Part shown: positions 13,701 to 22,004 of the stretch, piece by piece
Layout: each line of letters begins with the position of its first letter
How positions within the stretch are numbered: position 1 is the stretch's first letter
Source of the DNA: Elysia marginata
Taxonomy: Eukaryota; Mollusca; Gastropoda; Plakobranchidae
Assembly: GCA_019649035.1 (NCBI GenBank)
Contig: BMAT01009500.1
Span: forward strand, 703,878-735,869
Direction: 5' to 3'
DNA: 31,992 nt
The notes under the pieces: generated by a model
What the model was told of the DNA's origin: nothing
Databases searched by the model: none
What the model saw: the letters and a program-made list of their open reading frames with translations, nothing else
Made by a program: the position numbers and the translations under genes

Positions 13701-14433
13701 TGATAGTGAGGTACGGGTTACATCACGAAAGCATTGGAATCATGTATATGAATAGGCTATACTTTAAACGCATTAGTAGGTGTTTTAATCAGGTATAAAT
13801 GTTTATGTAAATTAGCTTCGATTAGTATCGAAAAAAGAAAAGAGATGTTGACTCTCAAAGCTGCATTAAAGCCTTATGATGGTTAGACAGTTATTATTCT
13901 TGTTTGAAACCAGTGAATATGTCAGTAAATTAGAACACACAGAGCAGTGGTGCATCGTATTAAAATATAAGTATATTATTACACCTCTGTGCACTTTGTA
14001 AAAGCAAGCAGTTCGCTTTGGCAGAAGACTTATTCTCACACATGTCAAAAAATGAAAAAGGAAAAAGCCTAAGAAAAAATTAATAGAACAAAAAGAGAAG
14101 AAAGCATTTAAAAACTTCATACGAAATAATTGCACTGAAGCAACAAAAGAGTTTTACCTCTCTCTGAACCATTTCATTTTTCTCCGGGTCCCACTTGCTG
14201 ATAGTTCTTTTCCTGGCTGTGATCACTTCTATACTGCACATGAAGATATCCGAGGCTATTGCAATACCGACGAAGAAGTAGAAGAGTGCTATGCAGTAGA
14301 TAAGACCTCTAAACCACTCAGGCCAGAGATTCTCTGCTGGCAGCAACAGCCATGACGAGCATCTGTCCTCCCCTGTGTCCAGGTACTCCACAACAAAGCC
14401 GCGGCTGTAGTAGCTGTAGTGGTTGTTTGCCAT
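1238..14433 (-). CDS. Na+/Ca2+ exchanger (NCX/Calx, SLC8 family), 5' seven exons of a gene that continues off the left edge
   Basis: NCX proteins are plasma-membrane antiporters that usually move three Na+ in for one Ca2+ out. The model has exons at 14433-14158, 13685-13458, 12516-12289, 8442-8345, 5178-5086, 1938-1796 and 1340-1238, all minus strand. Every exon has an AG acceptor (except the first) and a GT donor, and the phases 0, 0, 0, 2, 2, 1 fit at every join, giving about 390 residues. Visible domains are an N-terminal segment, TM1 (about 43-65), the alpha-1 repeat (about 97-160) with GSSAPEI at 109-115 and GSAAFN at 142-147, TM4-TM5 (about 172-224), loop residues 225-356, and the start of Calx-beta domain 1 from about 361. 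The usual length is 850-970 residues, so more than half lies beyond position 1. Family identity is firm from the alpha-1 repeat. The subtype is not determined, and the loop exons rest on splice phase plus family resemblance. A further in-phase exon inside a large intron cannot be excluded. Confidence 0.88.
1341..1795 (-). other. Intron 6 of the NCX gene (455 bp)
   Basis: This short intron lies between exons 6 and 7, GT donor at 1795-1794 and AG acceptor at 1342-1341. It holds no repeat or other feature that I can see. Confidence 0.8.
1796..1938 (-). CDS. NCX exon 6: cytoplasmic loop segment leading to Calx-beta domain 1
   Basis: This 143-bp exon has acceptor TTTCTATAACCAG and consensus donor ACT/GTGAGT. 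It enters in phase 2 and leaves in phase 1. It encodes 47 full residues starting [15 protein letters not shown], then a basic Ser/Asn/Pro stretch, a short helix-prone [11 protein letters not shown] and KQGKAPD. The codon split with exon 7 (T plus TG) makes leucine, giving KAPDLADSLGKF across the join. The exon is clearly GC-richer than its flanks. It corresponds by position to the loop just before the first calcium-binding domain. Confidence 0.82.
1939..5085 (-). other. Intron 5 of the NCX gene (3147 bp)
   Basis: This AT-rich intron holds the GATA/GACA microsatellite at 4601-4745. No SINE heads or further coding exons were recognised. Open frames at 2411-2683 and 2454-2672 overlap on opposite strands and look random. 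Confidence 0.75.
4601..4745 (+). repeat. GATA/GACA microsatellite in NCX intron 5
   Basis: This tract is a tetranucleotide array in which GATA and GACA (with some GGCA) units alternate, with a pure GATA core at about 4674-4719. Read on the minus strand it gives a stop-free frame of Ser-Ile/Val-Tyr/Cys-Leu repeats, which is why it mimics a 123-codon gene. Confidence 0.97.
5086..5178 (-). CDS. NCX exon 5: cytoplasmic loop, second segment
   Basis: This 93-bp exon follows an excellent polypyrimidine acceptor (CTTTTTTTTCTCCAG) and ends at donor CAAG/GTATGA. It needs a phase 2 entry, which exon 4 supplies, and leaves in phase 2. It encodes 30 full residues starting EHTSN, with a serine/proline-rich part followed by [18 protein letters not shown]. 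The end joins exon 6 to give [19 protein letters not shown], which resembles the NCX loop segment containing S-R-A-F-Y-R-x-x-A-T-R. The other two frames do not join both neighbours without a break. Confidence 0.77.
5179..8344 (-). other. Intron 4 of the NCX gene (3166 bp)
   Basis: This AT-rich intron carries open frames at 5787-6167 and 6935-7342 that are biased Phe/Ile/Leu translations of AT-rich DNA. A perfect 8-bp inverted repeat with an 8-base loop sits at 6216-6239 (AGACTGAA and TTCAGTCT). Around 7780-7940 the composition is somewhat GC-richer, without a recognisable product. Confidence 0.72.
8345..8442 (-). CDS. NCX exon 4: cytoplasmic loop, first segment
   Basis: This 98-bp exon is bounded by acceptor GTGTCAAACAG and donor ATGAG/GTAAGC. 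It begins in phase 0, as required by exon 3, and ends with two bases of a codon (phase 2). It encodes 32 residues starting NVRVV and ending EAQKAHRM, plus a serine shared with exon 5. His/Gln-rich residues in the middle are followed by a helix-prone stretch ([14 protein letters not shown]), as expected for the loop before the Calx-beta domains. Support is the splice sites, phase fit, open frame and higher GC than the flanks. Sequence similarity alone would not identify it. Confidence 0.74.
9081..9355 (+). mobile_element. tRNA-derived SINE, family A, copy 1 (intact A and B boxes)
   Basis: The head has a pol III A box (GTGGCTCAGTGGTTTG, from 9089) and a perfect B box (GGTTCGATTCC, 9133-9143), spaced as in a tRNA. 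A body of about 200 bp follows, including CCACCTGTAAAATG. The same order of segments recurs at 26091-26315, which shows it is a dispersed repeat and not a functional tRNA gene. It lies antisense within NCX intron 3. A minus-strand frame (9304-8822) over it is an artefact. The exact 3' end is uncertain. Confidence 0.88.
10040..10246 (-). mobile_element. Probable degenerate tRNA-derived SINE
   Basis: On the minus strand the sequence CGTGGCGAAGTGATCAAGCG (from about 10217) fits a pol III A box, and GAGTTGATC near 10175 is a weak B box. Further down, GATTGGGACATAA (10084-10072) resembles the GACTGGGACATTA motif near the 3' end of the SINE at 31506-31812. The block is GC-richer than the surrounding intron. 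The B box is degraded and boundaries are approximate, so this is a moderate call. Confidence 0.48.
12289..12516 (-). CDS. NCX exon 3: TM4, TM5 and start of cytoplasmic loop
   Basis: This exon also has 76 codons and phase 0 at both ends; acceptor TTTTAAG at 12517-12518, donor ATG/GTGAGT. The start [18 protein letters not shown] and then [18 protein letters not shown] match the family TM4-TM5 region, where F-V-T-x-x-W-S-I-x-A-Y-x-W and S-P-G-V-V-x-x-W-E are conserved. After TM5 the exon reads [10 protein letters not shown], then an acidic run ending DDPTM. Most NCX proteins have the XIP segment here, about 20 residues rich in Tyr, Lys and Arg; that pattern is absent. The three adjacent cysteines next to the membrane and followed by basic residues could be lipid-modified, which is inference only. 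Confidence 0.94.
12517..13457 (-). other. Intron 2 of the NCX gene (941 bp)
   Basis: This AT-rich intron has a consensus GTAAGT donor. Its acceptor region near 12525-12540 (plus) gives a purine-rich run on the gene strand, so the polypyrimidine tract is weak. No other feature is seen. Confidence 0.8.
13458..13685 (-). CDS. NCX exon 2: alpha-1 repeat (ion-binding core)
   Basis: This 76-codon exon is phase 0 at both ends, with acceptor TTTCCTCAG and donor AAG/GTAAGT. It starts [17 protein letters not shown], continues through GSSAPEI (protein 109-115) and ends its second helix with GSAAFN (142-147). These are the signature halves of the NCX alpha-1 repeat; in the family the acidic residue of GSSAPE and the Asn of GSAAFN face the transport site. 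All core residues look intact, so the transporter is probably functional rather than a pseudogene. The linker between the two helices is acidic (DDDEPAD). This is the most secure coding exon in the window. Confidence 0.97.
13686..14157 (-). other. Intron 1 of the NCX gene (472 bp)
   Basis: This short AT-rich intron has donor GTAAAA and acceptor TTTCCTCAG. The minus-strand open frame at 13866-14135 is intronic and has no family resemblance. Confidence 0.82.
14158..14433 (-). CDS. NCX exon 1: start codon, extracellular N-terminus and TM1
   Basis: This exon has exactly 92 codons and ends in phase 0 at a GAG/GTAAAA donor (GT at 14157-14156). The ATG at 14433 has A at -3 and G at +4, a good initiation context, and an in-frame TAG lies nine bases upstream, so this is taken as the true start. 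The N-terminal 40 residues are polar and include GEDRC; no hydrophobic signal peptide precedes them, unlike most characterised NCX proteins. Residues 43-65 are hydrophobic (TM1), followed by [18 protein letters not shown]. This corresponds to the conserved family stretch in which D, F-M-x-S-I-E-V-I-T and a basic tail are typical. It is joined to exon 2 across a 472-bp intron. Confidence 0.87.
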
Positions 14434-15784
14434 TGTTCTCTAGCCTGTGATCTTTGCTAATTTCAACTGTCGTATTAATTTCTTAACTTCTCTTTGTCGT
14501 GTTCCATCTTTTCCTGCTGGGTTGGCTGATTTTTTACAGAAACTCTCCTGGCGATGTAAAGAGGCTTGATTTAACAGCAGTATGTATGAGACTGGCGTGT
14601 CGAACTGGCCTGTATCAGGGAGGCCTTAACAGAAAGACTTATCTAGCGCTGTGGTTAAACTCACTCTCTTGAGTAAACTGTAAGTGCTCACGACTTAGAA
14701 AATTGATGTTGACTTGTATGAGCACCAGTCTTTGTCTCCACTGTAGATTGAGAAATAAGATGAGAAATTAAATGGATAACTAGGCTTTCTGAAACTATCT
14801 GTATCTAGATATTTTCAAAACGTTTTCTCACTGAAAATAAGTGTACCACATGGGGTTATTCCAATACTGTCAAAGTGGATCATTTGACCTCCTGTAATTC
14901 TGACTCAAGTCTCACTTTCTGTGGCAGTGACCTTCAGAAAAAAAAAGAAATATACGCACGTTAGGTCCAATTATTTATTCGATACTGGTAAACTCACTTC
15001 ATCTGTAGTTTCCAGTCTCTTCGTATGTCTTTTCCTAAATAAACTAGATTGCGCTGATTTTTTCTATAGTGTATCTAAAAAGTTTAGATATGACCTTTTC
15101 ATACATTACTGTCCTGGTGTTTTAGATCTAGAGCCATGATAAAACGTAATCAAATTAACTTTTAAAAAAGGGTGCAAATGCCTGGGAAGGATACTATTAT
15201 GTTCTTATATATTTTTAGTTTGGAAATTTGCATGACAAGTCTAATCTTGATGTTAAGAGAACGAGCAACAGTACCCTATATATTTGCACCCATGCTCCTT
15301 AATGTTTAAGGCATACAAACCTAAGGTCATCTTCTATAACCTAACAGGAGTTGGTGATAAATGGATCGATCTATGATCATAACTGAGCACATTGTTATAG
15401 CGAAAAGACTGTTTGCTTAAAAGCCTTTATAGTTCTCAGCAGATATTGGCTAACAGTTTCGACCTTAATTACCACAGGGCTCGCAAACCAGGCTGTCGTG
15501 TCCATAGAGAAAGTAACCGGGTTGTGCAGTACACGCATGAACGCAAAAAAGTTTCTCTATATACCACTGGACAGATACTCGACTTTGACCAGATATTTGG
15601 AGTGCTGCCAAAGCAAAGAGGATTTGATCATACCTTGAGACAAATACTTATTTTAGACACTTTTTAGGCTATTTGTTGCAGAGTTTAAGTAAAGTCTTAA
15701 CAACAGTGGTTGGATTAAACATTTTGCTTTAACTTACCTCTTTACTGATCTACCTCTTTACTTCTTTGTCAAAAGAAAGAGAGA
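14434..15784 (-). promoter_or_regulatory. Presumed 5' UTR and upstream region of the NCX gene
   Basis: This stretch lies directly upstream of the NCX start codon on the minus strand. The first bases form the 5' leader; an in-frame TAG sits nine bases before the ATG. I see no convincing TATA box, CpG-rich block or upstream exon. A donor-like AGA/GTGAGT occurs on the minus strand near 14668 and could end a non-coding first exon, but nothing proves this. The plus-strand open frames at 14921-15139 and 15413-15667 were not recognised. Confidence 0.4.
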
Positions 15785-17270
15785 ACGGTTTATCCCAACA
15801 ACAAACCGTGGGTCACAAAAGAAATGAAAAAATACTAAATGAGAAAAAATATATTTAAAAAATAGGGGACAAAGCTTTATTGGAAGAAAAACAAAAAGAG
15901 TTAAGAAAGAAATATATAAATGCAAGGCCAGTTACAAAAAGAAAATTGAGACAAACTTTAAACCAGGAGACATTGAGAAAAAGTGGGATGGGCTAAAACT
16001 GGCTGTGAACTATACGCAGAAAAAAGAAAGTATCTCAGATCTATTTGATTCCAACGGTTTAAACGATTTTTATGCTAGGTTTGACATGGGCAACAACACA
16101 GATCGTGTTGAACAAGTTTGGGATAGATTAGAAGATGAGAGAATGACTGAAGTTATGATAGAGTTCGATGAGTCGGAAACAAAATATCTTTTCGCTAAAA
16201 TAAATGAAAAGAAAGCAGCAAGTCCGGATGGCATGAATGGTAAGCTATTGAAGGTGTGTGCGGACGTATTGAGCTTTCTTTATACCTAATTATGTAACAT
16301 GTCTCTACTTTTAAATGTGATTTGGAAAACTTTAAAAGTAATTTCAATTTCTAAAAAAGACAAGATTGCATCAGTGAATGATCTATGACCCGTAGCTTTA
16401 ACGTCTATAGTGATGAAATGTCTAGAGAAACTAGTCCTGACTAGACTTATGAAAGCTTTTTTCGACCCTTTTCAATTCGCTTCACAAGCTAAACGCAGTG
16501 TTAAAAATGCTTTTTTAGTTTTTTAGTTTTTACCAACATCTACAAGCATTTAGACAAACCCAAGAGTTACTATAGAATTTTATTTGTCGACTTCTCTTCC
16601 GCTTTCACACGATAAGGCCTAATCTTCTAATTGACAAAATGGTGCAACTGAACATCAACAAAAACTTGACAGCGTGGATTTTAAATTTTTGTACACAAAT
16701 ATCACAATTTGTCGTCATCCCAGGTGGAATTTCAAAGAAAAGAACAACAAACACGGTGGCTCCACAAGGCTGTGTGGTTTCATAACCAGTCTTGTTTCCG
16801 ATCTACACTAATGGTTGCACAAAATCTTACCCTGACATGCCACTTCTTAATTTTGCATGCGAGACAACCTTGCAAGGACTAATAACAAATGAAGCAGAAA
16901 CGAACTACAGAGAATAAATAAATGAATTTGTTACTTGGTGTGTCGAAAATTACCTCACCTTGAATATCTCAAAAACTTAAGAATTAATACTTGACTTTAA
17001 GAGGTCAAAGAACCTCTAACTATTAAAAATGAAAATGTTGAAAAATTTTCAGATTATAAGTACCTAGGCGTCTTCATTGACAACCAGTTAAAATGGACCA
17101 AGCATGATTGAAACCTAAAATCAAATCGAAATCAAAATTGACAACACACTGTTTAACATTTTTATAACACAACAGTAGAAAGAATAACTGTGCATTGGAG
17201 CAAGTGGTGCAAATTGTCTCGAGTCAGACAAAAAGCAGCTAGGCAGTCATTAAGCGGGAGAGCAGATTAA
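15785..17270 (+). pseudogene. Degenerate LINE ORF2 fragment (non-LTR reverse transcriptase, CR1/L2-like)
   Basis: Across several frames this reads as a broken reverse transcriptase. In order: VYPNNKPWVTKEMK (from about 15791; the linker before RT in this type of LINE), LNDFYARFD (around 16065), KKAASPDGMNGKLLK (around 16210), PVALTSIVMKCLEKLV (about 16390), FDPFQFASQAKRSV (about 16465), ILFVDFSSAF (about 16580; the F-x-D-x-S motif with the first catalytic Asp), APQGCVVS (about 16760), a decayed catalytic box near 16850 (FACE where F-A-D-D is usual), WCVENYLTLNISKT (about 16940) and DYKYLGVFIDNQLKW (about 17055). Numerous stops and frameshifts break it and no endonuclease domain is seen, so it is a 5'-truncated dead copy. 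The CR1/L2 assignment is inference. Confidence 0.9.
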
Positions 17271-17299
17271 AAATGGCAAATGTGATGAAAAAAATTGGT

Positions 17300-17305
17300 G
17301 ATGAC

Positions 17306-17345
<40 letters not shown>
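17300..17345 (+). repeat. GAT trinucleotide microsatellite
   Basis: A nearly pure (GAT) array of about 15 units with one GAC begins some 30 bases after the LINE remnant. It encodes the poly-Asp run of an otherwise meaningless 71-codon open frame. Confidence 0.97.
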
Positions 17346-17418
17346 GTTATGGTAATGCTGCTATTGATATCATCAGTGATGATAAGGATAACGGTAGTGA
17401 TGATTATATTAAACAGTC

Positions 17419-17520
17419 TTTTTTATTTTTATTATTATTATCATTCTTATTATTGATATTAAAATTACCATCATTGCTATTATTATAACAACTATTAATA
17501 CAACAACTATTATTTTATAA
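17419..17520 (+). repeat. Degenerate TTA/TTG-rich simple repeat
   Basis: Imperfect TTA units interrupted by TCA, TTC and CAA form a low-complexity stretch just after the GAT array. Its decayed state suggests an older microsatellite. Confidence 0.75.
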
Positions 17521-17659
17521 TTCTTATCCATTTTATAATCTATAGGACTATTATTTCGAATTTTTCGAATTGCAGTTTTAACTTTTTTTAGTAAAGAAAA
17601 AAGGAATGTCCTGTTTAATACCATATTTGAGGCTGGCAACGGTAAAGATTCTATCGGTT

Positions 17660-17880
17660 TTGGTACTTTGGTGTGCGGAAGAGAAAGACAAAGGGAAAGG
17701 GAGGTGAGAAGAAAAAAACTATACAAACTAACTTCTAGCAAACCGAAAATACATTTGCAAAAAAAAAAAGACCTTAAGTACGCATTGAGAAAAAGAAAGA
17801 AGGGGGACAAAGACACCCACTTAGATATAGACAAACAGGGAAAAATCAACAGAGAGGACGAGAAAAATGCATCAAAGACT
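17660..17880 (+). repeat. Purine-rich (A/G) tract
   Basis: About 200 bases are strongly purine-biased on the plus strand, with runs such as AAGGGAAAGGGAGG and AAAAAAAAAAGACC. The frames over it (Lys/Arg/Glu-rich on plus, Ser/Leu/Phe-rich on minus) reflect this bias and not a gene. Confidence 0.65.
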
Positions 17881-20740
17881 AGGTCAAATTAAAAAGGGGA
17901 GAATATTATCAAGTTTGGCTCGAGCATTCTCACTGTACTAGATGCCTTGAAAGATAGGAACGATCGCTGACAGTCGCTGTGTGAAGAGAAGGATTTGGAC
18001 AAGAACGGGAGCATGACGGCTAAACGTTATTTTTATAATCAGACAGAAAATAATCTGTGTCTACGTGGCTGGGGCCACTTAAAGGTCACTGGAGTTATAA
18101 ATGACCCAAAACAGAACAGTTACACACTGTGACAGCACGGTGGTGGTAGTGGTACGTTGCTGCAGTAAGCACCAGCTGGAAATGATGTGTCCTATTAGAG
18201 CTAATTGGTGAGGAATATCCGGTCGTTAGACGGTAAATACCAAGAGTACAGAGAATTGACCCAGTAGGAGTTATGATTATCTTTCTCTATCAAAAATAGA
18301 AACGGGAATCATTCCACATTTTCCATTTTTTTTTGGAAAAGGTAAAATAGCTTTTAAAAACGAAGATCAATTCAAGCTGGAAAAAACTACACAAGATAAA
18401 GAGCAAAATGATTAATGAATCAAAAAAGCTAGTTTCATTTCCCTTTTCATCAATACTTTCAATTAATTGATATACTTTCCTTATTGTTTCTTTTCTTTAA
18501 AAAAATGTTTGGGAGCTAAGTCAAAAAGGAATTGCTTTGCATTGTTGTTTGGTTTTTCTCTTCAAAAGTATCTTGTTTTGGAATGGATTTTTGGGGATGT
18601 TTTGAGGACCACAAACAATAAATACGTAGATGAAATTTTAATCCTTCGACATAATTTTTTAAACTAACGTTACTATAGGTTGCTACTTTATACATCTTGC
18701 CAAATGTTTCTCTTTACTATAAAGCAAAATGCATCTAGCTGAGTTGTGTACTTTGTGGCCTACCGAATTTGAAGGCAAGAATATTGCGTAAATTGAAAAA
18801 AAAATTAACTTTTTGTAACGTTTTTGTAGCTGGTGCTATTTCATATCTATGTAGAGAGCGTGTTGTACACCTGTATTGTTTTAATATAACTGTTATATTT
18901 TAGTAGATAGGATACATAATCATATTTCATACAGAGCAACGCTTTCCTCTTCACCTCAGCTGACAATTTACGTGGAAGAACGTCTACGACACAAAGTTTT
19001 AAAAAAACATAGATGGGCAAAACTTAAAAAAGGGTGAAAAACGAGCAATATACAAAACATTTTTGATATCTGGAGCAACCGGATTCCGTTTAAATTTGTA
19101 ATTTCACAGTAATTTTGCAGATGCTGATGAAGTTTATTTTACGTTATGTATTTCAGAATTAAGGTTCGAATGTCAGACCGATATCATTACCAGTTAACTT
19201 TAGTTACATAAAGTTGGTGACAAGGCCTAGGCGTAGAGTTTACTTACATTTCATACTCACGTTTCTTAAGCAATATTGCACTTAACGTACTATTAAATTT
19301 AGCAAAGGGTTTCGAAAAATATCTACACGTTCAATTTTTAGTTGTCCGATTTGCTATTTTTATCTCCGGTTTTGTGTCGTTAAAATGTTGCAAGTGCGCA
19401 TGAAAAAATAGAGATATTTTAAACTTGAGAAACATTTTCATAATCTAATAAACTCTAACACTATATTCATATTCTAAGAATAATGAACAGTTTTGATTAG
19501 TAGGAAATTTGTGGCAATGTGTATAAATTTTTTCAAATTTCAAGTGTTTGTCTTAATGCAACTATTACACGTACATAACACCAGTTCTAACAAAATATTA
19601 GGGTACTTATTTAACATAATACTGGTCGTACCGGCTCTGATATAAGTCGAGAATTTATCTCATATTTTGCTTGAACCTTGGAGAGAATAAAAAAAAAAAC
19701 ATGCACAACTTATTCATTTTTCTCAAATAAATAATTTCATTACAATTACAATGGATAAACCGCATTTCAAATTTAGCTCATTCGTAACAGAAATGAACTG
19801 GCTAATTTTTTCTTGTATTTCCGGCTTTAGTAGATTTCGTTTTAAGATAGTGATAGGACATATGTTGTGGAAAAACATGCCTTTGGTACGGTAAACGCAA
19901 GCTGAACTGTGATTTTTATACTTTAAAACGAAAATTGTGTCAGCTTCACTGGTTCTTATCACAACTTTTGCTGGCTTTAGCTCGGACGAGATCCCATTGA
20001 AAGAAGAAATTACCTCGTATGAAAAACTTTTTTTATGTATGCTTAAATATACATGAGCAATTTTAAGTGCTCACCTTCCGAGAACCTTTTCGTCAGTAAA
20101 CATCTTGAAAGACGATGTCATAAAGCTTAGAAAATCGAAGCAATAATATGACCGAACCTTTAAATGGCCATTCATTTACCGCAGAAAAAAAAATTATTTT
20201 TTATCCTCGTGCCCTAACGTGAATAAAATAAGCATATTTTTCAGGAGTTGGTAGAGTACATTATTTGTGGATGTCTTCATTCTCTAAAAATGCCCTTCAC
20301 GTTTTATGAATGCTTACTTTATTACCTCAGCTAATACCGGTAGTCAAAGTCCTAGTTAGCTTTTAAAGTACATAAACATGTAGAAAGAAAAAAAAGGAAA
20401 CTAAGTAGACTGAAAGAAGTGGAAACATACGCACAGTAAGATAAATAATCATAGCGACCGATAGAGTCAGGTATTCAGACTCATAGAGAGAAAAAGAGAC
20501 AGTCAATCATTGCTTTGCCAAATTGTTGACAAATTGATACATTGTACATCTACGAGTATCTTGTCAGTTATAATTGATGTTTAAAGTGTTAACTTGCAGT
20601 TTTAAACAATATTATGAGGTTGTTGAACATCACGAAATAACATTGAATTTCGAAGCATGCCACACTTTCCACTAAACAGCCAAGGTTTTTCTCCAATGTT
20701 TGTAAAAAAATCTTTGTCATCAATTCATACGCTATACTTG
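17881..20740. other. Non-coding AT-rich stretch without recognised features
   Basis: I saw no exon with matching splice sites, no SINE head and no long repeat here. 17890-18260 is somewhat GC-richer than the rest but matched nothing I know. Open frames at 18467-18667 and 19723-19962 look random. Confidence 0.55.
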
Positions 20741-20975
20741 TCTTTCTTTTTCGCTCATTTTATCCTTTCTTTTTTATTGTCTCAATGTCTCTTCTTTTTG
20801 CTTTTTCTATCTTTGTTAATTTTTTCCTCTGGTTAGTACCATTTCTACCTATTTCTATCTCTTTTCTTTCCCCCTTTCTCTCTTTCCATCTCTCTCCTTT
20901 TTCTGTCGCTCATTGCATTCTCTTTCTCTTTTTATCTTTCTCTCAATCTTTCTCTTCTTTCCTCTTTCGTATGTT
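20741..20975 (+). repeat. Pyrimidine-rich (CT) low-complexity tract
   Basis: Irregular TCTTT, CTCTC and TTTCC runs dominate the plus strand. The 71-codon open frame at 20785-21000 (Phe/Leu/Ser) is a by-product of this composition. Confidence 0.85.
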
Positions 20976-21970
20976 GATTGATTGTGTACAATGTCGTTAA
21001 AAGCTGTGCTAACATACACTTTGACAAGTAATGTTTACCATTATAAAATAGTTTTCAGATACAACAATTCCTTGAGGTTAAAAACTAAGTACGGTAAATC
21101 CCTTTTTAGGGTTAAATAGAGACTTATTGATTGATCGACAAAACCCTTTTCACTGGCCCTGAAGACCATAAAGGTAATCTCAGGCCTTAATCTATCTTCT
21201 CAATAATTGCTAACACAGAAGAGAAACTCATGATCTCTTCAATGGTTTTATTTTATGCGTGTCTCTAGAATCAAACGTTTGGAGGAAGTTCTTCACTGGT
21301 GAATGGTTCTTACCTCCGTACTAATCAGTACAATTTGAACAAAAAGTAAACTCTTGAAATAGCTAAACTCAAAGCAGTCACCTTCCAGACTTTCGCACAA
21401 AGAACTGTAAAATAAAACAATACAAAACTATTCGATTAAAGTTTGATTTGAAAGCAAAAAAAATCACCTAAAAAAACAACAAAAGATTCAGTTAATAAAA
21501 TGGAGTCTTTGTTATTGCTATTACTTGCCACGGATGGCCAAAGAGACGATGCATTAAAATCACATTGACCCCAGATAGACAAACACACCCTGTATTCTAA
21601 TTTCTAATTAGTTTTTTTCTAATTGATCGAATTCGTTAAGTTCTTCCTTCGCGTGAGAATGTTTTTCCTCCGGAAAATGGTTACTTTAACCTATCTATTG
21701 TCGCACTCTCTCCATCATCTCTGATTCTTCATCCTTTCTCTCTCTCTCTTTCTAACCTTTCTTTTTAACGCCGTCATATGACTGTATTATCTTTCTATCT
21801 CTCGTTGTAGATTGGGATTACCAGTCTAAATAATGCAAGGAAATCACTTAATTAGAGTCATGCGCTGTTATTTGGATCTATAGCTCAGCTCTCAAAATCA
21901 AGAGGCCTATTGTAATTTTGAAAGTGATGAATTTTTTAGGGTAGCATTAGAGAAAAACTCTTAGCATAGG
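20976..21970. other. Non-coding stretch with short CT-rich patch
   Basis: There is no recognisable gene. A short CT-rich run lies at about 21705-21765. The rest is ordinary AT-rich sequence. Confidence 0.6.
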
Positions 21971-22004
21971 GATATAAGAGAGAGAAGGGGGGGGGGGGGG
22001 NNNN
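21971..22004 (+). other. GA tract and 14-base poly-G run ending in a four-N assembly gap
   Basis: AGAGAGAGAAGG passes into 14 consecutive G bases (21987-22000), followed by NNNN (22001-22004) and purine-rich sequence. The Ns mark unresolved bases and the true length of the tract is unknown. The minus-strand frame across it (21947-22195) is not meaningful. Confidence 0.95.

Noticed and set aside
15413-15667. A plus-strand open frame of 84 codons
   Set aside because: The sequence looks moderately protein-like, but no family, splice partner or repeat relation was recognised, so it is not called.
17273-17488. A plus-strand open frame with a poly-aspartate run
   Set aside because: It is a GAT microsatellite followed by TTA-rich simple repeat.
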